DNA of 47,612 nt. Source: Streptococcus uberis. GTDB taxonomy: Bacteria; Bacillota; Bacilli; Lactobacillales; Streptococcaceae. Positions 27,941 to 37,375 of this stretch are shown in pieces. Where the stretch lies: assembly GCF_000785785.1 (NCBI RefSeq), contig NZ_JRQN01000017.1, positions 1-47,612 on the forward strand, in the 5' to 3' direction. Each line of letters starts with the position of its first letter. Positions within the stretch are counted from its first letter, which is position 1. The notes beneath the pieces were generated by a model. It worked only from the letters and a program-made list of their open reading frames with translations, was not told the origin of the DNA and did not search any database. Both the position numbers and the translations under genes were made by a program.

Positions 27941-27965
27941 AAAAAACCAGCTATTAGCTAGTTTT
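27941..27965 (-). terminator. Terminator after uppP
   Basis: AAAACCAGCT pairs with AGCTAGTTTT (one G-U) around ATT, with a run of six T on the minus strand. It lies directly after the uppP stop at 27968. Confidence 0.75.
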
Positions 27966-27967
27966 AA

Positions 27968-28807
27968 TTAAAATATTAATGTGAAAACAAAATAGATGAC
28001 TAGTAAGATACCCAATCCAATACGGTATTTACCAAATAATGTAAAGTCATGTTTTTTGACATAATCCGTCAAAAATTTAATGGCTACTAAACTAACAAGG
28101 AAGGCTGTTAAACTAGCTACTATCAAAATTAAAAGTGACCCAAAACCTAAAACATTACCTTTTAAGAAAAATTTTAATACTTTTAACAAACTTGCCCCAA
28201 ACATAACAGGGATTCCTAAAAAGAAAGTAAATTCTGTAGCAACTGTACGACTTGTTCCTAAAATAATGCCCCCAAGGATCGTTGCTCCAGAGCGACTAGT
28301 TCCTGGAACAATACTTAAAACTTGAAAAAGACCAATAAACAAAGCCGTTTTATAAGACATTTTAGCTAAACTTGTTACCTGAGGTTCAACATTTTTATGT
28401 CGTTTTTCTACCCAAATAAAGGCAACCCCGTAAACAATTAACATTAAGGCAACTGAGATAAAGTTATGGAAATGGGTATTGAACCAATTATCAAACAGAA
28501 GACCGATGACCACAACAGGTAATATAGCAATCAGTACTTTGGCCCACAATTGCCATGTTAACCGAATCTCATTATCAGTTTTTCCTGGTTGAAACGGATT
28601 AAGACGTTTAAAGTATATCACGATAACAGCTAAGATTGCTCCCAATTGAATAACAACGTTAAACATTTCCGTAAAAGCCGCACTTTGGTTAAGTTTAACA
28701 AACTCTTCAACCAAAATTAGGTGGCCTGTACTAGAAATTGGTAACCATTCCGTAACACCTTCGATAACGCCAAAAAAAATGGCCTTTAATAACTCAACAA
28801 ATAACAT
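27968..28807 (-). CDS. uppP: UppP/BacA undecaprenyl-diphosphatase
   Basis: An integral membrane phosphatase recycling undecaprenyl-PP to undecaprenyl-P for peptidoglycan and wall polysaccharide; 279 residues, about eight spans. Motifs: [15 protein letters not shown] near the N-terminus and [11 protein letters not shown] use ATG 28807 ([13 protein letters not shown]), which has AAGGAG five bases upstream, rather than the longer frame to 28846, which adds an atypical polar N-terminus. It shares the lipid-carrier theme with nearby rgpG but has its own terminator. Confidence 0.93.
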   Translation of the reverse strand: MLFVELLKAIFFGVIEGVTEWLPISSTGHLILVEEFVKLNQSAAFTEMFNVVIQLGAILAVIVIYFKRLNPFQPGKTDNEIRLTWQLWAKVLIAILPVVVIGLLFDNWFNTHFHNFISVALMLIVYGVAFIWVEKRHKNVEPQVTSLAKMSYKTALFIGLFQVLSIVPGTSRSGATILGGIILGTSRTVATEFTFFLGIPVMFGASLLKVLKFFLKGNVLGFGSLLILIVASLTAFLVSLVAIKFLTDYVKKHDFTLFGKYRIGLGILLVIYFVFTLIF

Positions 28808-28882
28808 ATATGCTCCTTGACATTTTACTATTATACATTGTATCAAAATTTTTTAGGTTTAGCTTAAAATCGTTCTACTATT

Positions 28883-30750
28883 TTAGAAAGATTCGCCTGA
28901 AAAACCACTGCTTCTAGCAGTTCCATTTGAAACATTGAAATGGCTAGCGTGTGTAGCAGTAACAACTGAGGCGCCAATATTTTGAATTAGTTCAACAGAG
29001 TATGGAGAAATCAACTGATAGTTTTGATTAAACACATTGTCTTGAAGAGTAATGTCATGCAAATCTAAAAATGCTTCAACATTTTTAGCATAACCAAAAA
29101 GATTAGCATAGACAAGAACACGATTCCAAACAATAATACTTTCAATATCAGCTTGTTCAAAATGATTAATATTTTTTAGCATTCTTCTGAAGGCATCCCA
29201 TGCTTCTCTATCAAGCTTACCCTTCTCAGTGAGGACACCTTGTAACTTATAGTGTCTATCTTTTTTGTTGAATTGATAAGCCAAAAGAAAGAAAATAACA
29301 ATAATTGCTAAATATAGTATAGACAACTTAAACTGGGCGAGATTTAATAAATAGTAAACACTTGCTAGCTGGATTATTATTCCAAAATAAATAAAAATCT
29401 TACTCACCACTAAACCAACTGATTCTAGTCTAGACATATCTCTATAATGTTCCTTAAGAAGAGGTCCTGACTCTCTTTTGATAGCTAGAGTCATTTCGTT
29501 CAAAGTCTTCTTTAACAATTGAATATGTCTATTACCTCGGCTTCTAACTTGGTTTTCAAGCTCTTTACCCACATATTTATCCTTTAGACTCAGTGAAAGA
29601 TTAACATCAAAGAAATAACGATTAAATATATCTTTAACCTTTAATGTCGTAGCTGTACCAAATGCCATTTGCAAAAATAGCTCTTCATAATCTTGTAAAT
29701 CATCTTGCGAAATAATCGTGACAACTGGACCTGATGGGGTATTTGTTAGAGATAGAACTTGTCTATCTACTAAGTCAAGCAATGTTGCCTGTAATACATT
29801 TTCAAAGGTAATATCATCTTTAAATGATGATCGATTTAAAGGACTTAGCTTATTTAAATCTAAATTATAAATACTATCTGCTACCATTAAGGGACTGAGA
29901 TACCCTGGAAGTCCATTGAACCGATTATCATCGTCTGTTTTAAATCGACTGATCGATCGCTTGACCAAATAACGGATAAGAAGTGACAAGGCTAATAAAG
30001 CTGTGACAATAACAATTAACTGATAGTTAAAAAAATTTCTTACATTTTGACTATCACGCTTTATCTTCTCTTCTATTTTTAGAAAATTATCCTTATAATT
30101 TTGATGACTAACAGGTGCATCAACAACAGATGCATCCCACGCCCCATGTAAAGCTAAAATATTTTTCACATTATATGAAGTAAATTGAAACTGATTATTT
30201 TTTTGAGTAATCTTATCACGATCAAAATGTCCACGATGAACATTCAGTTGCTTAAACTGACTATCTTTCTGCGTTTTAACTGTAAACGATACTTTCTGAA
30301 TCGGCTGATCCCAATTAGAAATTGGAACCCAATTTAAAATGGCAACATCGTTATATTTGTATAACATCTGGTGAAGTTGCCAAACAATGACAATCTTTAT
30401 CTGATCATTTTCATGTCCTGAATTCAATACTTTGACATTTAATCCATCTCCGAATTCAACAATTTTTTTTGAAAACTGTATCGGCTTTCCATTCTTAAAA
30501 ACCTGTATCTTGGGGTTATTATCAATGACGAATCCTTGCGGAACTCTACCTGCAGTCCCTAAACCAATATATTGGCCACCAAAATCGGAACGAAAAATAA
30601 AAGTAACCTCTTCCCTAAATTGGCAGAATTGTCCTCGTTAATAGTTAGGGCACCATTATATGACGGTATACGATAACGAACATCATTTGCACTTACAGAA
30701 CTAGAAAGAAATGAAAAGACGAGGCATAGAACAACTAGCATTTTTTTCAC
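28883..30750 (-). CDS. DUF2207 membrane protein (reading frame broken once)
   Basis: About 622 residues if repaired. The start is a GTG at 30750 (VKKMLVVLCLVFS), giving a signal peptide cleaved near SVSA/ND. An extracellular domain of about 250 residues follows, then a transmembrane helix (LIVIVTALLALSLLIRYLV), a cytoplasmic region, a second hydrophobic pair (LASVYYLLNL, LYLAIIVIFFLLA) and a Ser/Gly-rich tail ending SGFSGESF. The arrangement matches DUF2207 (YciQ-like) proteins, whose function is unknown. One base is missing near 30619 in a T run (NFREEVTFIFRSDFGGQY expected). It is divergent from glnP with a 198-base intergenic region. Confidence 0.8.
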
Positions 30751-30773
30751 GGCATATCCTACTTTCTGACATT

Positions 30774-30782
30774 ATTTTACCA
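30774..30782 (-). promoter_or_regulatory. Possible promoter of the DUF2207 gene
   Basis: TGGTAAAAT on the minus strand is an extended -10, 24 bases upstream of the GTG start. The -35 region is weak. Confidence 0.4.
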
Positions 30783-30883
30783 CATCTTTTTATAAAATAT
30801 AAGCTATTTCAGAAAGCTCCTACTAATTTTTACTCAAAAAAACTTCGTTTTCTGTATAATTTTCCATTTCCTGTTTTTTTAGA

Positions 30884-30912
30884 TTGAAATAAGCAACTAA
30901 TTACTGTAAAAT
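30884..30912 (+). promoter_or_regulatory. glnP-glnQ promoter
   Basis: TTGAAA (30884-30889), a 17-base spacer and TAAAAT (30907-30912), about 36 bases before the glnP start. Confidence 0.65.
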
Positions 30913-30948
30913 AATGGATATTACAATTTATAAGACAGGAGTCTTTTT

Positions 30949-32517
30949 ATGAAAAAGCTACTTTACGGTTGCTTGTTTACATTCTTCCTTTTGATTGGAG
31001 GAATTGGGAATGCACAAGCAGATCAATATTTACGTGTCGGGATGGAGGCAGCCTATGCGCCGTTCAACTGGACACAAGACACAAATGCAAATGGTGCTGC
31101 ACCAATTGAAGGAACTAATCAATTCGCTAACGGCTATGATGTCCAAGTTGCTCAAAAAGTCGCAAAGCAAATGCATAAAAAATTATTAGTTGTTAAAACA
31201 TCTTGGACAGGTCTGATCCCAGCTTTAACATCTGGTAAAATCGACATGATTGCTGCAGGGATGAGCCCGACAGAAGAACGAAAAAAAGAAATTGCTTTTT
31301 CAGATAGCTACTATACTAGTGAGCCCGTCTTAGTCGTTAAAGCAAGCAGTAAATTCGCTAAAGCAAGTTCTCTAGCAGACTTTGCAGGAGCAAAAATTAC
31401 TGCGCAACAAGGCGTTTGGCATGTCAATTTAATCCCTCAAATTAGCGGTGTAAAAGCTCAAACACCAATGGGTGATTTTTCACAAATGAGGCAAGCCTTA
31501 TCATCTGGTGTTATTGATGGTTACATCTCAGAACGCCCTGAGGCAATGACTGCTGAAAATGCTAACGCTTCTTTTAAAATGGTTTCCTTGAAAAAAGGTA
31601 ACGGCTTTACCGTGTCAGAATCAGATGCTGCGATTGCCGTCGGCATGCGAAAGGACGATTCTCGCATTAATGATGTTAATACTGTTCTATCAAACTTAGA
31701 TGAAAAAGATCGTATTGACCTAATGGACAAGATGGTTGCCTTACAACCTAAAGAAAAAAAATCAGCAGACAATACCAAACCAAATTTCTTTAAACAAATG
31801 TGGGCTATCGTTGAGAAGAATTGGAAACAATTCCTTCGCGGAACAGGCTTAACCTTATTGATTTCAACTATTGGTACTGTTGTTGGTTTAATTATTGGTC
31901 TATTAATTGGTATCTACCGTACAGCTCCTAAAGCAAAAAACAAGGCGCTAGCCATTCTCCAAAAAATCTTCTCAATCTTTTTAAATGTCTATATTGAAGT
32001 GTTCCGTGGAACACCGATGATTGTTCAATCAATGGTCATCTACTATGGAACAGCACAAGCCTTTGGAGTATCACTTGATCGCACGCTGGCAGCTATTTTC
32101 ATTGTTTCCATCAACACTGGTGCTTATATGACAGAAATTGTCCGTGGTGGTATCTTATCTGTTGATAAGGGGCAATTTGAAGCCGCTACTGCTTTAGGCT
32201 TCACCCATGGACAAACAATGCGAAAAATTGTTATCCCTCAGGTTATGCGAAACATATTACCTGCCACAGGTAATGAATTTGTTATCAATATCAAAGATAC
32301 ATCTGTATTGAATGTTATTTCTGTTGTAGAACTATACTTCTCTGGTAATACCGTTGCTACTCAGAACTACCAGTACTTCCAAACATTCTCTGTTATTGCA
32401 GTTATTTACTTTATCCTCACCTTTACGGTAACTCGTATTCTACGCTATATTGAAGGTCGTTTAGATGAAGATACCTATACAACAGCTGCAAATCAATTAC
32501 AAGTAGAGGAGGCCTAA
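30949..32517 (+). CDS. glnP: ABC transporter substrate-binding/permease fusion, glutamine/polar amino acid type
   Basis: A 522-residue fusion. Signal peptide 1-24 (cleavage NAQA/D); a type II periplasmic-binding-like domain (about 26-265, [17 protein letters not shown], with the [14 protein letters not shown] and [14 protein letters not shown] blocks); then an inner-membrane permease (about 290-510) with the EAA loop [22 protein letters not shown] that contacts the ATPase. Tethering binding protein to permease is usual in streptococci. The likely substrate is glutamine or a related polar amino acid; it cannot be fixed from sequence. AGGAG precedes ATG 30949. glnQ follows one base after the stop. 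Confidence 0.9.
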   Translation: MKKLLYGCLFTFFLLIGGIGNAQADQYLRVGMEAAYAPFNWTQDTNANGAAPIEGTNQFANGYDVQVAQKVAKQMHKKLLVVKTSWTGLIPALTSGKIDMIAAGMSPTEERKKEIAFSDSYYTSEPVLVVKASSKFAKASSLADFAGAKITAQQGVWHVNLIPQISGVKAQTPMGDFSQMRQALSSGVIDGYISERPEAMTAENANASFKMVSLKKGNGFTVSESDAAIAVGMRKDDSRINDVNTVLSNLDEKDRIDLMDKMVALQPKEKKSADNTKPNFFKQMWAIVEKNWKQFLRGTGLTLLISTIGTVVGLIIGLLIGIYRTAPKAKNKALAILQKIFSIFLNVYIEVFRGTPMIVQSMVIYYGTAQAFGVSLDRTLAAIFIVSINTGAYMTEIVRGGILSVDKGQFEAATALGFTHGQTMRKIVIPQVMRNILPATGNEFVINIKDTSVLNVISVVELYFSGNTVATQNYQYFQTFSVIAVIYFILTFTVTRILRYIEGRLDEDTYTTAANQLQVEEA

Positions 32518-32518
32518 G

Positions 32519-33259
32519 ATGTCAGAAGCTATTATTGAAATTAAACATTTAAAGAAATCTTACGGTAAAAACGAAGTCCTCAAAGATATTTCCCTAACAG
32601 TAAACAAAGGAGAAGTTATCTCTATTATAGGTTCATCTGGTTCAGGTAAATCAACACTCTTACGTTCCATTAATCTATTAGAAGAACCTTCTGCTGGCCA
32701 AGTTCTTTTTCACGGCAAGAATGTTTTAGAAAACGACTATAACCTGACGCACTACCGCGAAAAATTAGGAATGGTTTTTCAATCTTTCAACTTATTCGAA
32801 AATCTAAATGTTCTCGAAAATGCTATTGTCGCTCAAACAACTGTTCTAAAACGCAATCGCAATGAAGCTGAACAAATTGCAAAAGAAAACCTCAATGCAG
32901 TTGGATTAACAGAACAATACTGGAAAGCCAAACCTAGACAATTATCTGGCGGACAAAAACAACGTGTTGCTATCGCGCGTGCCCTCTCAGTTAATCCTGA
33001 AGCTATGCTATTTGATGAACCAACATCAGCTCTTGACCCTGAAATGGTCGGCGAAGTTTTAAAAACAATGCAAGATTTGGCTAAATCTGGTCTTACGATG
33101 ATCATCGTAACCCACGAAATGGATTTTGCAAGAGATGTATCAAATCGTGTTATCTTTATGGACAAAGGTGTGATTGCCGAGGAAGGTAGCCCACAACAAA
33201 TCTTTGAAACCCCTCAACAAGAGCGGACAAAAGAATTTTTACAACGTTTCTTAAAATAA
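32519..33259 (+). CDS. glnQ: ABC transporter ATP-binding protein, polar amino acid type
   Basis: A 246-residue ATPase partner of the upstream fusion. Walker [10 protein letters not shown] (37-45), Q-loop MVFQSFNLF, signature LSGGQKQR, Walker [12 protein letters not shown] and switch VTHEMDFA are all intact. AGGAGG lies in the end of glnP. Transcription stops at the hairpin right after the gene. Confidence 0.95.
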   Translation: MSEAIIEIKHLKKSYGKNEVLKDISLTVNKGEVISIIGSSGSGKSTLLRSINLLEEPSAGQVLFHGKNVLENDYNLTHYREKLGMVFQSFNLFENLNVLENAIVAQTTVLKRNRNEAEQIAKENLNAVGLTEQYWKAKPRQLSGGQKQRVAIARALSVNPEAMLFDEPTSALDPEMVGEVLKTMQDLAKSGLTMIIVTHEMDFARDVSNRVIFMDKGVIAEEGSPQQIFETPQQERTKEFLQRFLK

Positions 33260-33284
33260 GAGAATCATTACGATTCTCTTTTTA
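33258..33284 (+). terminator. Terminator after glnQ
   Basis: AAGAGAATC (33258-33266) pairs with GATTCTCTT (33272-33280), followed by TTTATT. Confidence 0.8.
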
Positions 33285-33296
33285 TTCACAATATGC

Positions 33297-33325
33297 TTTA
33301 CCAGTTAAGTATATTGTGTTATACT
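33297..33325 (+). promoter_or_regulatory. Promoter of the small basic ORF
   Basis: TTTACC (33297-33302), a 17-base spacer and TATACT (33320-33325), about 40 bases upstream of an AGGAGG and ATG. This is good support that the short ORF is a real transcription unit. Confidence 0.65.
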
Positions 33326-33365
33326 ATCTCTATTAACGTTAATAATCTATTTACAGGAGGTTTCA

Positions 33366-33483
33366 ATGGCAGAAAAAACTGACTTATCGTCAGCTTACCG
33401 CAGACTAAAAAGTCCAAATATAAAAACAAAAAAAACGTGCTCTAAAAATTATTCATGAGCATAAGAGATCTGGAAAAAAATAG
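33366..33483 (+). CDS. Small basic protein (about 38 residues), frame slips in an A run
   Basis: Too short for usual ORF calling, but with its own promoter, a perfect AGGAGG five bases before ATG 33366, and a terminator after it. As read it makes 30 residues (to 33458) beginning MAEKTDLSSAYRRLKSPNIK. If the run of eight A near 33428-33435 is read as seven, the frame continues KKRALKIIHEHKRSGKK and stops at 33483, giving a highly basic 38-residue protein. That form resembles, from memory, a short Lactobacillales family named putative metal homeostasis protein. I could not verify this. The A-run length is the key uncertainty. Confidence 0.55.
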
Positions 33484-33501
33484 TCCAATCTAAAGTCAGA
33501 C

Positions 33502-33545
33502 AAAAAAACAAGTAAGACAAATCCCTCCGTCTTACTTGTTTTTTT
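33502..33545. terminator. Bidirectional terminator between the small ORF and the SPFH gene
   Basis: A 12-bp perfect stem (33507-33518 with 33529-33540) is flanked by an A run on the left and a T run on the right. It serves the plus-strand small ORF and the minus-strand SPFH gene, whose stop lies at 33544. Confidence 0.85.
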
Positions 33546-34434
33546 ATTTGGTTTTAAGAGCTGATAAAACTTGAGTACGAATATCATCTACACCATTTGG
33601 TGTATTTGGTAAAAAGAGTGTTTGATTTCCTTTTGCCGCAAATGTGTTTAACGTATCTAAATATTGGTTAGTCAAGAGAATTGACATGATTTGCTCTTCA
33701 TTCAAGCTAATATTTGCTTCTTTTAGTTCTTGGATTGATTCAGCTAATCCATCAACAATCGCTTTACGTTGTTGTGCAATACCAACACCATGGAGACGAT
33801 CTTTTTCAGCTTCTGCTGATGCTGCAGTCACAATTTTAATCTTATCTGCTTCAGCAAGTTCTTGAGCTGCAACACGTTTACGCTGTGCTGCATTTATTTC
33901 ATTCATAGATTGCTTAACTTCTGCATCAGGTTCAACCTTTGTTATCAATGTCTTCACAATGATATAACCATATGTTGACATTTCTTCTGCCACTTGATGT
34001 TGCACTTCCAATGCAATCTCATCTTTTTTCTCAAATAATTCATCTAATGTTAATTTAGGAACAGATGACCGTAAGGCATCTTCAATATATGATTTGATTT
34101 GAGCTTCAGGTTTCATCAATTTATAATAAGCATCCGTAACATTTTGCTCATTTACACGGTATTGTGTTGCAATATTCAATGTCACAAAAACATTATCCTT
34201 GGTTTTTGTTTCAACAATAATTTCTGTTTGCAAGAGACGTAATTGAACACGCGCAGCTATTTTATCAATACCAAATGGTAAGCGGATGTGAATCCCACTA
34301 GTCGACGTTTTTTGATATTTCCCAAAACGCTCAATAATCGCAACGGTTTGTTGCTTTACAACGTATAATGTACTGCCAATAATTGATAAGATGATGATTA
34401 CCAATACGACAAAGAAAATTAAAGACAACACCAT
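33544..34434 (-). CDS. SPFH/stomatin-prohibitin domain membrane protein
   Basis: A 296-residue protein with one N-terminal helix (about 2-25, LSLIFFVVLVIIILSIIGS) and an SPFH domain (VVKQQTVAIIERFGKYQKT, DALRSSVPKLTLDELFEKKDEIA). A coiled coil rich in Ala/Glu/Lys follows (about 160-230, NAAQRKRVAAQELAEADKIK). Such proteins scaffold membrane microdomains; the role here is unknown. I choose ATG 34434 with GAGGAGG upstream over a longer frame to 34485 that crosses two palindromes in the leader. A consensus promoter and a leader with two inverted repeats precede it. Confidence 0.88.
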   Translation of the reverse strand: MVLSLIFFVVLVIIILSIIGSTLYVVKQQTVAIIERFGKYQKTSTSGIHIRLPFGIDKIAARVQLRLLQTEIIVETKTKDNVFVTLNIATQYRVNEQNVTDAYYKLMKPEAQIKSYIEDALRSSVPKLTLDELFEKKDEIALEVQHQVAEEMSTYGYIIVKTLITKVEPDAEVKQSMNEINAAQRKRVAAQELAEADKIKIVTAASAEAEKDRLHGVGIAQQRKAIVDGLAESIQELKEANISLNEEQIMSILLTNQYLDTLNTFAAKGNQTLFLPNTPNGVDDIRTQVLSALKTK

Positions 34435-34451
34435 AAAAATCTCCTCCTCTG

Positions 34452-34465
34452 CCAGATCTATCTGG
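34452..34465 (-). promoter_or_regulatory. Palindrome next to the SPFH gene RBS
   Basis: CCAGAT-CT-ATCTGG, a perfect 6+6 inverted repeat. It lies only a few bases upstream of GAGGAGG and could form a small stem with a TAGA loop in the mRNA, or an operator. Confidence 0.45.
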
Positions 34466-34478
34466 ACTATTGTTAAAC

Positions 34479-34493
34479 AAGTCAAGTTGACTT
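34479..34493 (-). promoter_or_regulatory. Palindrome in the SPFH gene leader
   Basis: AAGTCAA-G-TTGACTT, a perfect 7+7 inverted repeat 15 bases downstream of the -10 box. Its size and place suit a repressor operator. Confidence 0.5.
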
Positions 34494-34507
34494 ATTGTTA
34501 TGATACA

Positions 34508-34535
34508 ATTATAATCATTTCCATCTCATTGTCAA
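34508..34535 (-). promoter_or_regulatory. SPFH gene promoter
   Basis: TTGACA (34530-34535), a 16-base spacer and TATAAT (34508-34513): both hexamers are perfect consensus. The two palindromes lie just downstream. Confidence 0.8.
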
Positions 34536-34556
34536 CATATTTTTTAATTTTTTTCT

Positions 34557-34591
34557 CTAAAAAAAGAGTAAAATGTCTATTTTACTCTTTT
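34557..34591 (-). terminator. Terminator after the fakA-like gene
   Basis: AAAAGAGTAAAAT (34562-34574) pairs with ATTTTACTCTTTT (34579-34591) around GTCT. A/T runs on both sides allow use in both directions. Confidence 0.8.
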
Positions 34592-34599
34592 ACTATGAT

Positions 34600-36264
34600 T
34601 TACTCTACACTCATTAAATAAGGATAAACTGGTTGATCTCCTTGGTGGATTTCAACTTCAATACCTTCATACTTGTTTTCTAAGTATGCTGCTAATTCTT
34701 CTGCTAAAGTTTGATCACCTTCTTCGCCAATAAAAATAGTTACAATTTCACTATCTTCATTAATCATCTGTTCAAAAGTAGCTTTCATTGCTTCTTCTAT
34801 ATCAGATACAGAAACGACAATCTTACCATCAACCATTCCTAGGTAATCATTTTCATGGATTTCTAAGCCATCAATACTTGTATCTCTAACAGCTAAAGTT
34901 AAACTTCCTGAAACAACCTCTGAAAGACTTGTTGTCATAGCAGCAACATTGTCATCTAATGATTGACTCGGATCAAAAGCTAATAAACTAGTGAAGCCTT
35001 GAGGGACTGTGCGTGTTTCTACTACAGCAGCTGGAATATCAACAACTTCTGCAGCTGATTGCGCCGCCATAAAGATATTTTTGTTATTTGGTAGGATAAT
35101 GACTTGTTTGGCATTTACTGCCTCAATAGCTTTTACAATATCTTCCGTTGATGGATTCATCGTTTGTCCACCAGAGATAATATAGTCCACACCTTGACCC
35201 TTAAATATTTCAGCTAAACCATCACCAGCAACAACTGAGATAATCGCCATCTCTTTTGCTTCAGCTTTTTTAGTTTCGTTACTTGATTTAACAACTTGTG
35301 CGTCGTGTTGGCTACGCATATTGTCAACTTTGATTTTTACAAGTGCGCCGTACTTCAATCCTTCTTGCATAACAAGTCCTGGATCTTCTGTATGGACGTG
35401 AACTTTAACAATTTCATCATCATTAACAACTAAAAGTGAGTCACCCAATTGACTTAAGTAACCTTGGAACTCTTCATAGTTAAATTCTTTTATATAAGTT
35501 GGTCCTTGTTTAAGAGCAACCATGATTTCAGTACAATAACCATAAGTAATATCTTCGGTAGCAACATGTCCAATGACAGCCTTATGGTGCTCCGCATTAA
35601 TCATCTCAGACATATTTGCAGGAGTTGCAACGTACTCTTCTGAAGCCACATAGTCACCATTCATTGCTGACATAAAGCCTTCATAAATATAAACTAAACC
35701 TTGACCACCTGAGTCGACAACACCTACTTCTTTAAGAACAGGAAGCATATCTGGTGTCTTAGCTAAGGCACGTTTTGCTCCTTTTAATGCTGCTGCCATT
35801 ATTTCAACCGCATCATCAGTTTCTTCGGATTTTTTCAATGCTGCAGTAGCTGCTCCGCGTGAAACAGTTAAAATAGTTCCCTCAACCGGTTTCATCACTG
35901 CTTTATAGGCAACCTCTACACCTGATTGGAAAGCCAATGCTAAATCTTTACCATCTAACTCTTCTTTATCTTTAATGCTTTGGCCGAAACCACGAAAGAG
36001 TTGAGAGGTAATAACACCAGAATTCCCTCGAGCACCCATTAGTAAGCCTTTCGACAAAATTTGTCCTACTTCACCAACAGTTGAAGCCGGCTTATCAGCT
36101 ACCTCTTTAGCTCCATTATCCATAGTCATGCCCATGTTCGTACCTGTATCACCATCGGGAACAGGAAAGACATTTAAAGAATTGACATATTCCGCTTGAT
36201 TTCCTAAGCGAGTTGCTGCAGCTTGAACCATTTCTTGGAATAAGCTTGTTGTAATTTTAGACAC
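34600..36264 (-). CDS. fakA: FakA-like fatty acid kinase (DAK2/DhaL-domain protein)
   Basis: A 554-residue cytoplasmic kinase subunit that in Gram-positive bacteria phosphorylates FakB-bound fatty acids. The N-terminal DhaL domain has NVFPVPDGDTGTNMGMT with the Mg-ADP aspartates at 37-44; a middle domain and a C-terminal FakA domain follow (IISGGQTMNPSTEDI, LLAFDPSQSLDDN). Length is normal (548-556). The gene overlaps the upstream Asp23/YloU gene by one base (ATG/TAA junction), the conserved yloU-yloV pair. FakB partners are not in the window. Confidence 0.9.
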   Translation of the reverse strand: MSKITTSLFQEMVQAAATRLGNQAEYVNSLNVFPVPDGDTGTNMGMTMDNGAKEVADKPASTVGEVGQILSKGLLMGARGNSGVITSQLFRGFGQSIKDKEELDGKDLALAFQSGVEVAYKAVMKPVEGTILTVSRGAATAALKKSEETDDAVEIMAAALKGAKRALAKTPDMLPVLKEVGVVDSGGQGLVYIYEGFMSAMNGDYVASEEYVATPANMSEMINAEHHKAVIGHVATEDITYGYCTEIMVALKQGPTYIKEFNYEEFQGYLSQLGDSLLVVNDDEIVKVHVHTEDPGLVMQEGLKYGALVKIKVDNMRSQHDAQVVKSSNETKKAEAKEMAIISVVAGDGLAEIFKGQGVDYIISGGQTMNPSTEDIVKAIEAVNAKQVIILPNNKNIFMAAQSAAEVVDIPAAVVETRTVPQGFTSLLAFDPSQSLDDNVAAMTTSLSEVVSGSLTLAVRDTSIDGLEIHENDYLGMVDGKIVVSVSDIEEAMKATFEQMINEDSEIVTIFIGEEGDQTLAEELAAYLENKYEGIEVEIHQGDQPVYPYLMSVE

Positions 36265-36629
36265 TAATTTTCTCCCACAACCTTGATATTTTGCACGTAA
36301 ACATTTACCATATCAGCAGAAAGTCCTAATTGACTTTCTAAGTTAAATTTTACACGCTCTTGGATATTCTTTGATACTTCACTAATCTTCACACCATAAC
36401 TCATTACAGTGTAGACATCAACAGCGATACCCTCTTCTGTTGATTTAACTACAACACCTTTTGCGTAGTTTTCTTTACCAAGTAATGATTGAAAATTGTC
36501 CTTAAGAGCACTCTTACTAGCCATGCCAACAACCCCAAAAATTTCGGTTGCTGAACCACCAACGACAGTTGCAATAACGTCATCGGATAGTTCTATGAGA
36601 CCATCAGTTGTATTAATTTTTACAGTCAT
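36264..36629 (-). CDS. Asp23/Gls24-family protein (YloU type)
   Basis: A 121-residue small protein of the Asp23 family (GLIELSDDVIATVVGGSATEIFGVVGM, VDVYTVMSYGVKISEVSKNIQERVK). The function is not well defined. It nearly always precedes the DhaL kinase gene and probably works with it at the membrane. GAGG lies upstream of ATG 36629 and a good promoter is present. Together with rpmB this is the conserved rpmB-yloU-yloV neighbourhood, though here rpmB has its own promoter and terminator. Confidence 0.88.
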   Translation of the reverse strand: MTVKINTTDGLIELSDDVIATVVGGSATEIFGVVGMASKSALKDNFQSLLGKENYAKGVVVKSTEEGIAVDVYTVMSYGVKISEVSKNIQERVKFNLESQLGLSADMVNVYVQNIKVVGEN

Positions 36630-36660
36630 ATTTACTACCTCAAAAAGTTTTTATCAACCC

Positions 36661-36689
36661 ATTTTATCATAAACTAACAACATTGTAAA
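36661..36689 (-). promoter_or_regulatory. Promoter of the asp23-fakA unit
   Basis: TTTACA (36684-36689), a 17-base spacer and TAAAAT (36661-36666) on the minus strand, about 32 bases before the start. Confidence 0.65.
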
Positions 36690-36741
36690 AAAATATAGGC
36701 AAAAGGATACGTGAAGTCCTCATTAATTTTTTAAAAAAATA

Positions 36742-36762
36742 AGAAAAAAAGCCCTAAGGCTT
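36742..36762 (-). terminator. Terminator after rpmB
   Basis: AAGCC and GGCTT pair around four bases, followed on the minus strand by seven T. It lies eight bases past the rpmB stop. Confidence 0.7.
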
Positions 36763-36769
36763 ATTTCTA

Positions 36770-36958
36770 TTAAACGCGTTCTACTTTACCAGATTTAAGT
36801 GCACGAGCTGAAACCCAAACTTTCTTTGGTTTACCATCAATAAGAACAGTAACTTTTTGAAGATTTGGTTTAACAGTACGTTTAGTTTGGTTCATAGCGT
36901 GTGAACGATTGTTACCAGATACAGTTTTACGACCTGTAAAATAACATACTTTAGCCAT
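36770..36958 (-). CDS. rpmB: Large ribosomal subunit protein L28
   Basis: A 62-residue L28 with the typical [23 protein letters not shown] opening and [14 protein letters not shown] end. Only one cysteine remains, so this is the zinc-free form usual in streptococci. AGGAGG lies upstream. The leader between promoter and start (about 55 bases) contains a GTGCTAGCAC palindrome near 36999-37008 that could fold, but no known L28 regulator is implied. Confidence 0.97.
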
Positions 36959-37019
36959 TTTGTTTGTTTCCTCCTACGTAGAATATGTTAACGGATGTGC
37001 TAGCACCACATACTAAACT

Positions 37020-37048
37020 ATTCTATCATATGCTTATATGTTTGGCAA
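37020..37048 (-). promoter_or_regulatory. rpmB promoter
   Basis: TTGCCA (37043-37048), a 17-base spacer and TAGAAT (37020-37025) on the minus strand. Confidence 0.65.
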
Positions 37049-37066
37049 GGCTTTTTCTGAGACAAT

Positions 37067-37372
37067 TTATTGAGTACCTAAATGATGACAAATGCGATCA
37101 TAAAGGTTGTCTAAAGTGCCATCATAAGTAATTTCAGTGATATTATCTTCTATGCCATCAATAAACTGATAAGTATAGGCAACACCTGAAGGGTTTAAAA
37201 CTGCCATTTTTAACAAGGGATTATGCGCGTGCGAAACGGTTAGCGATTCTTTTCTTTCGACATCAATTGGAACGGTGTATTTGAATAAAATATCCCTTTG
37301 ACTAACTCTACCAACTAAATAACCTGTTTTGAAAAAACGCTCTTGTAATTCTTGTATTTCCAAATCAGTCAT
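37067..37372 (-). CDS. Hypothetical protein, 101 residues
   Basis: I do not recognise this family. It is an acidic soluble protein without signal peptide or membrane helix. Predicted secondary structure looks alpha then beta (EIQELQERFFKTGYLVGRV; GVAYTYQFIDGIEDNITEI). The ATG at 37372 lies three bases after the stop of the beta-lactamase-fold gene with only a weak GGGGAAA before it, so translation is probably coupled. No separate promoter is seen. Confidence 0.7.
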   Translation of the reverse strand: MTDLEIQELQERFFKTGYLVGRVSQRDILFKYTVPIDVERKESLTVSHAHNPLLKMAVLNPSGVAYTYQFIDGIEDNITEITYDGTLDNLYDRICHHLGTQ

Positions 37373-37375
37373 TTG

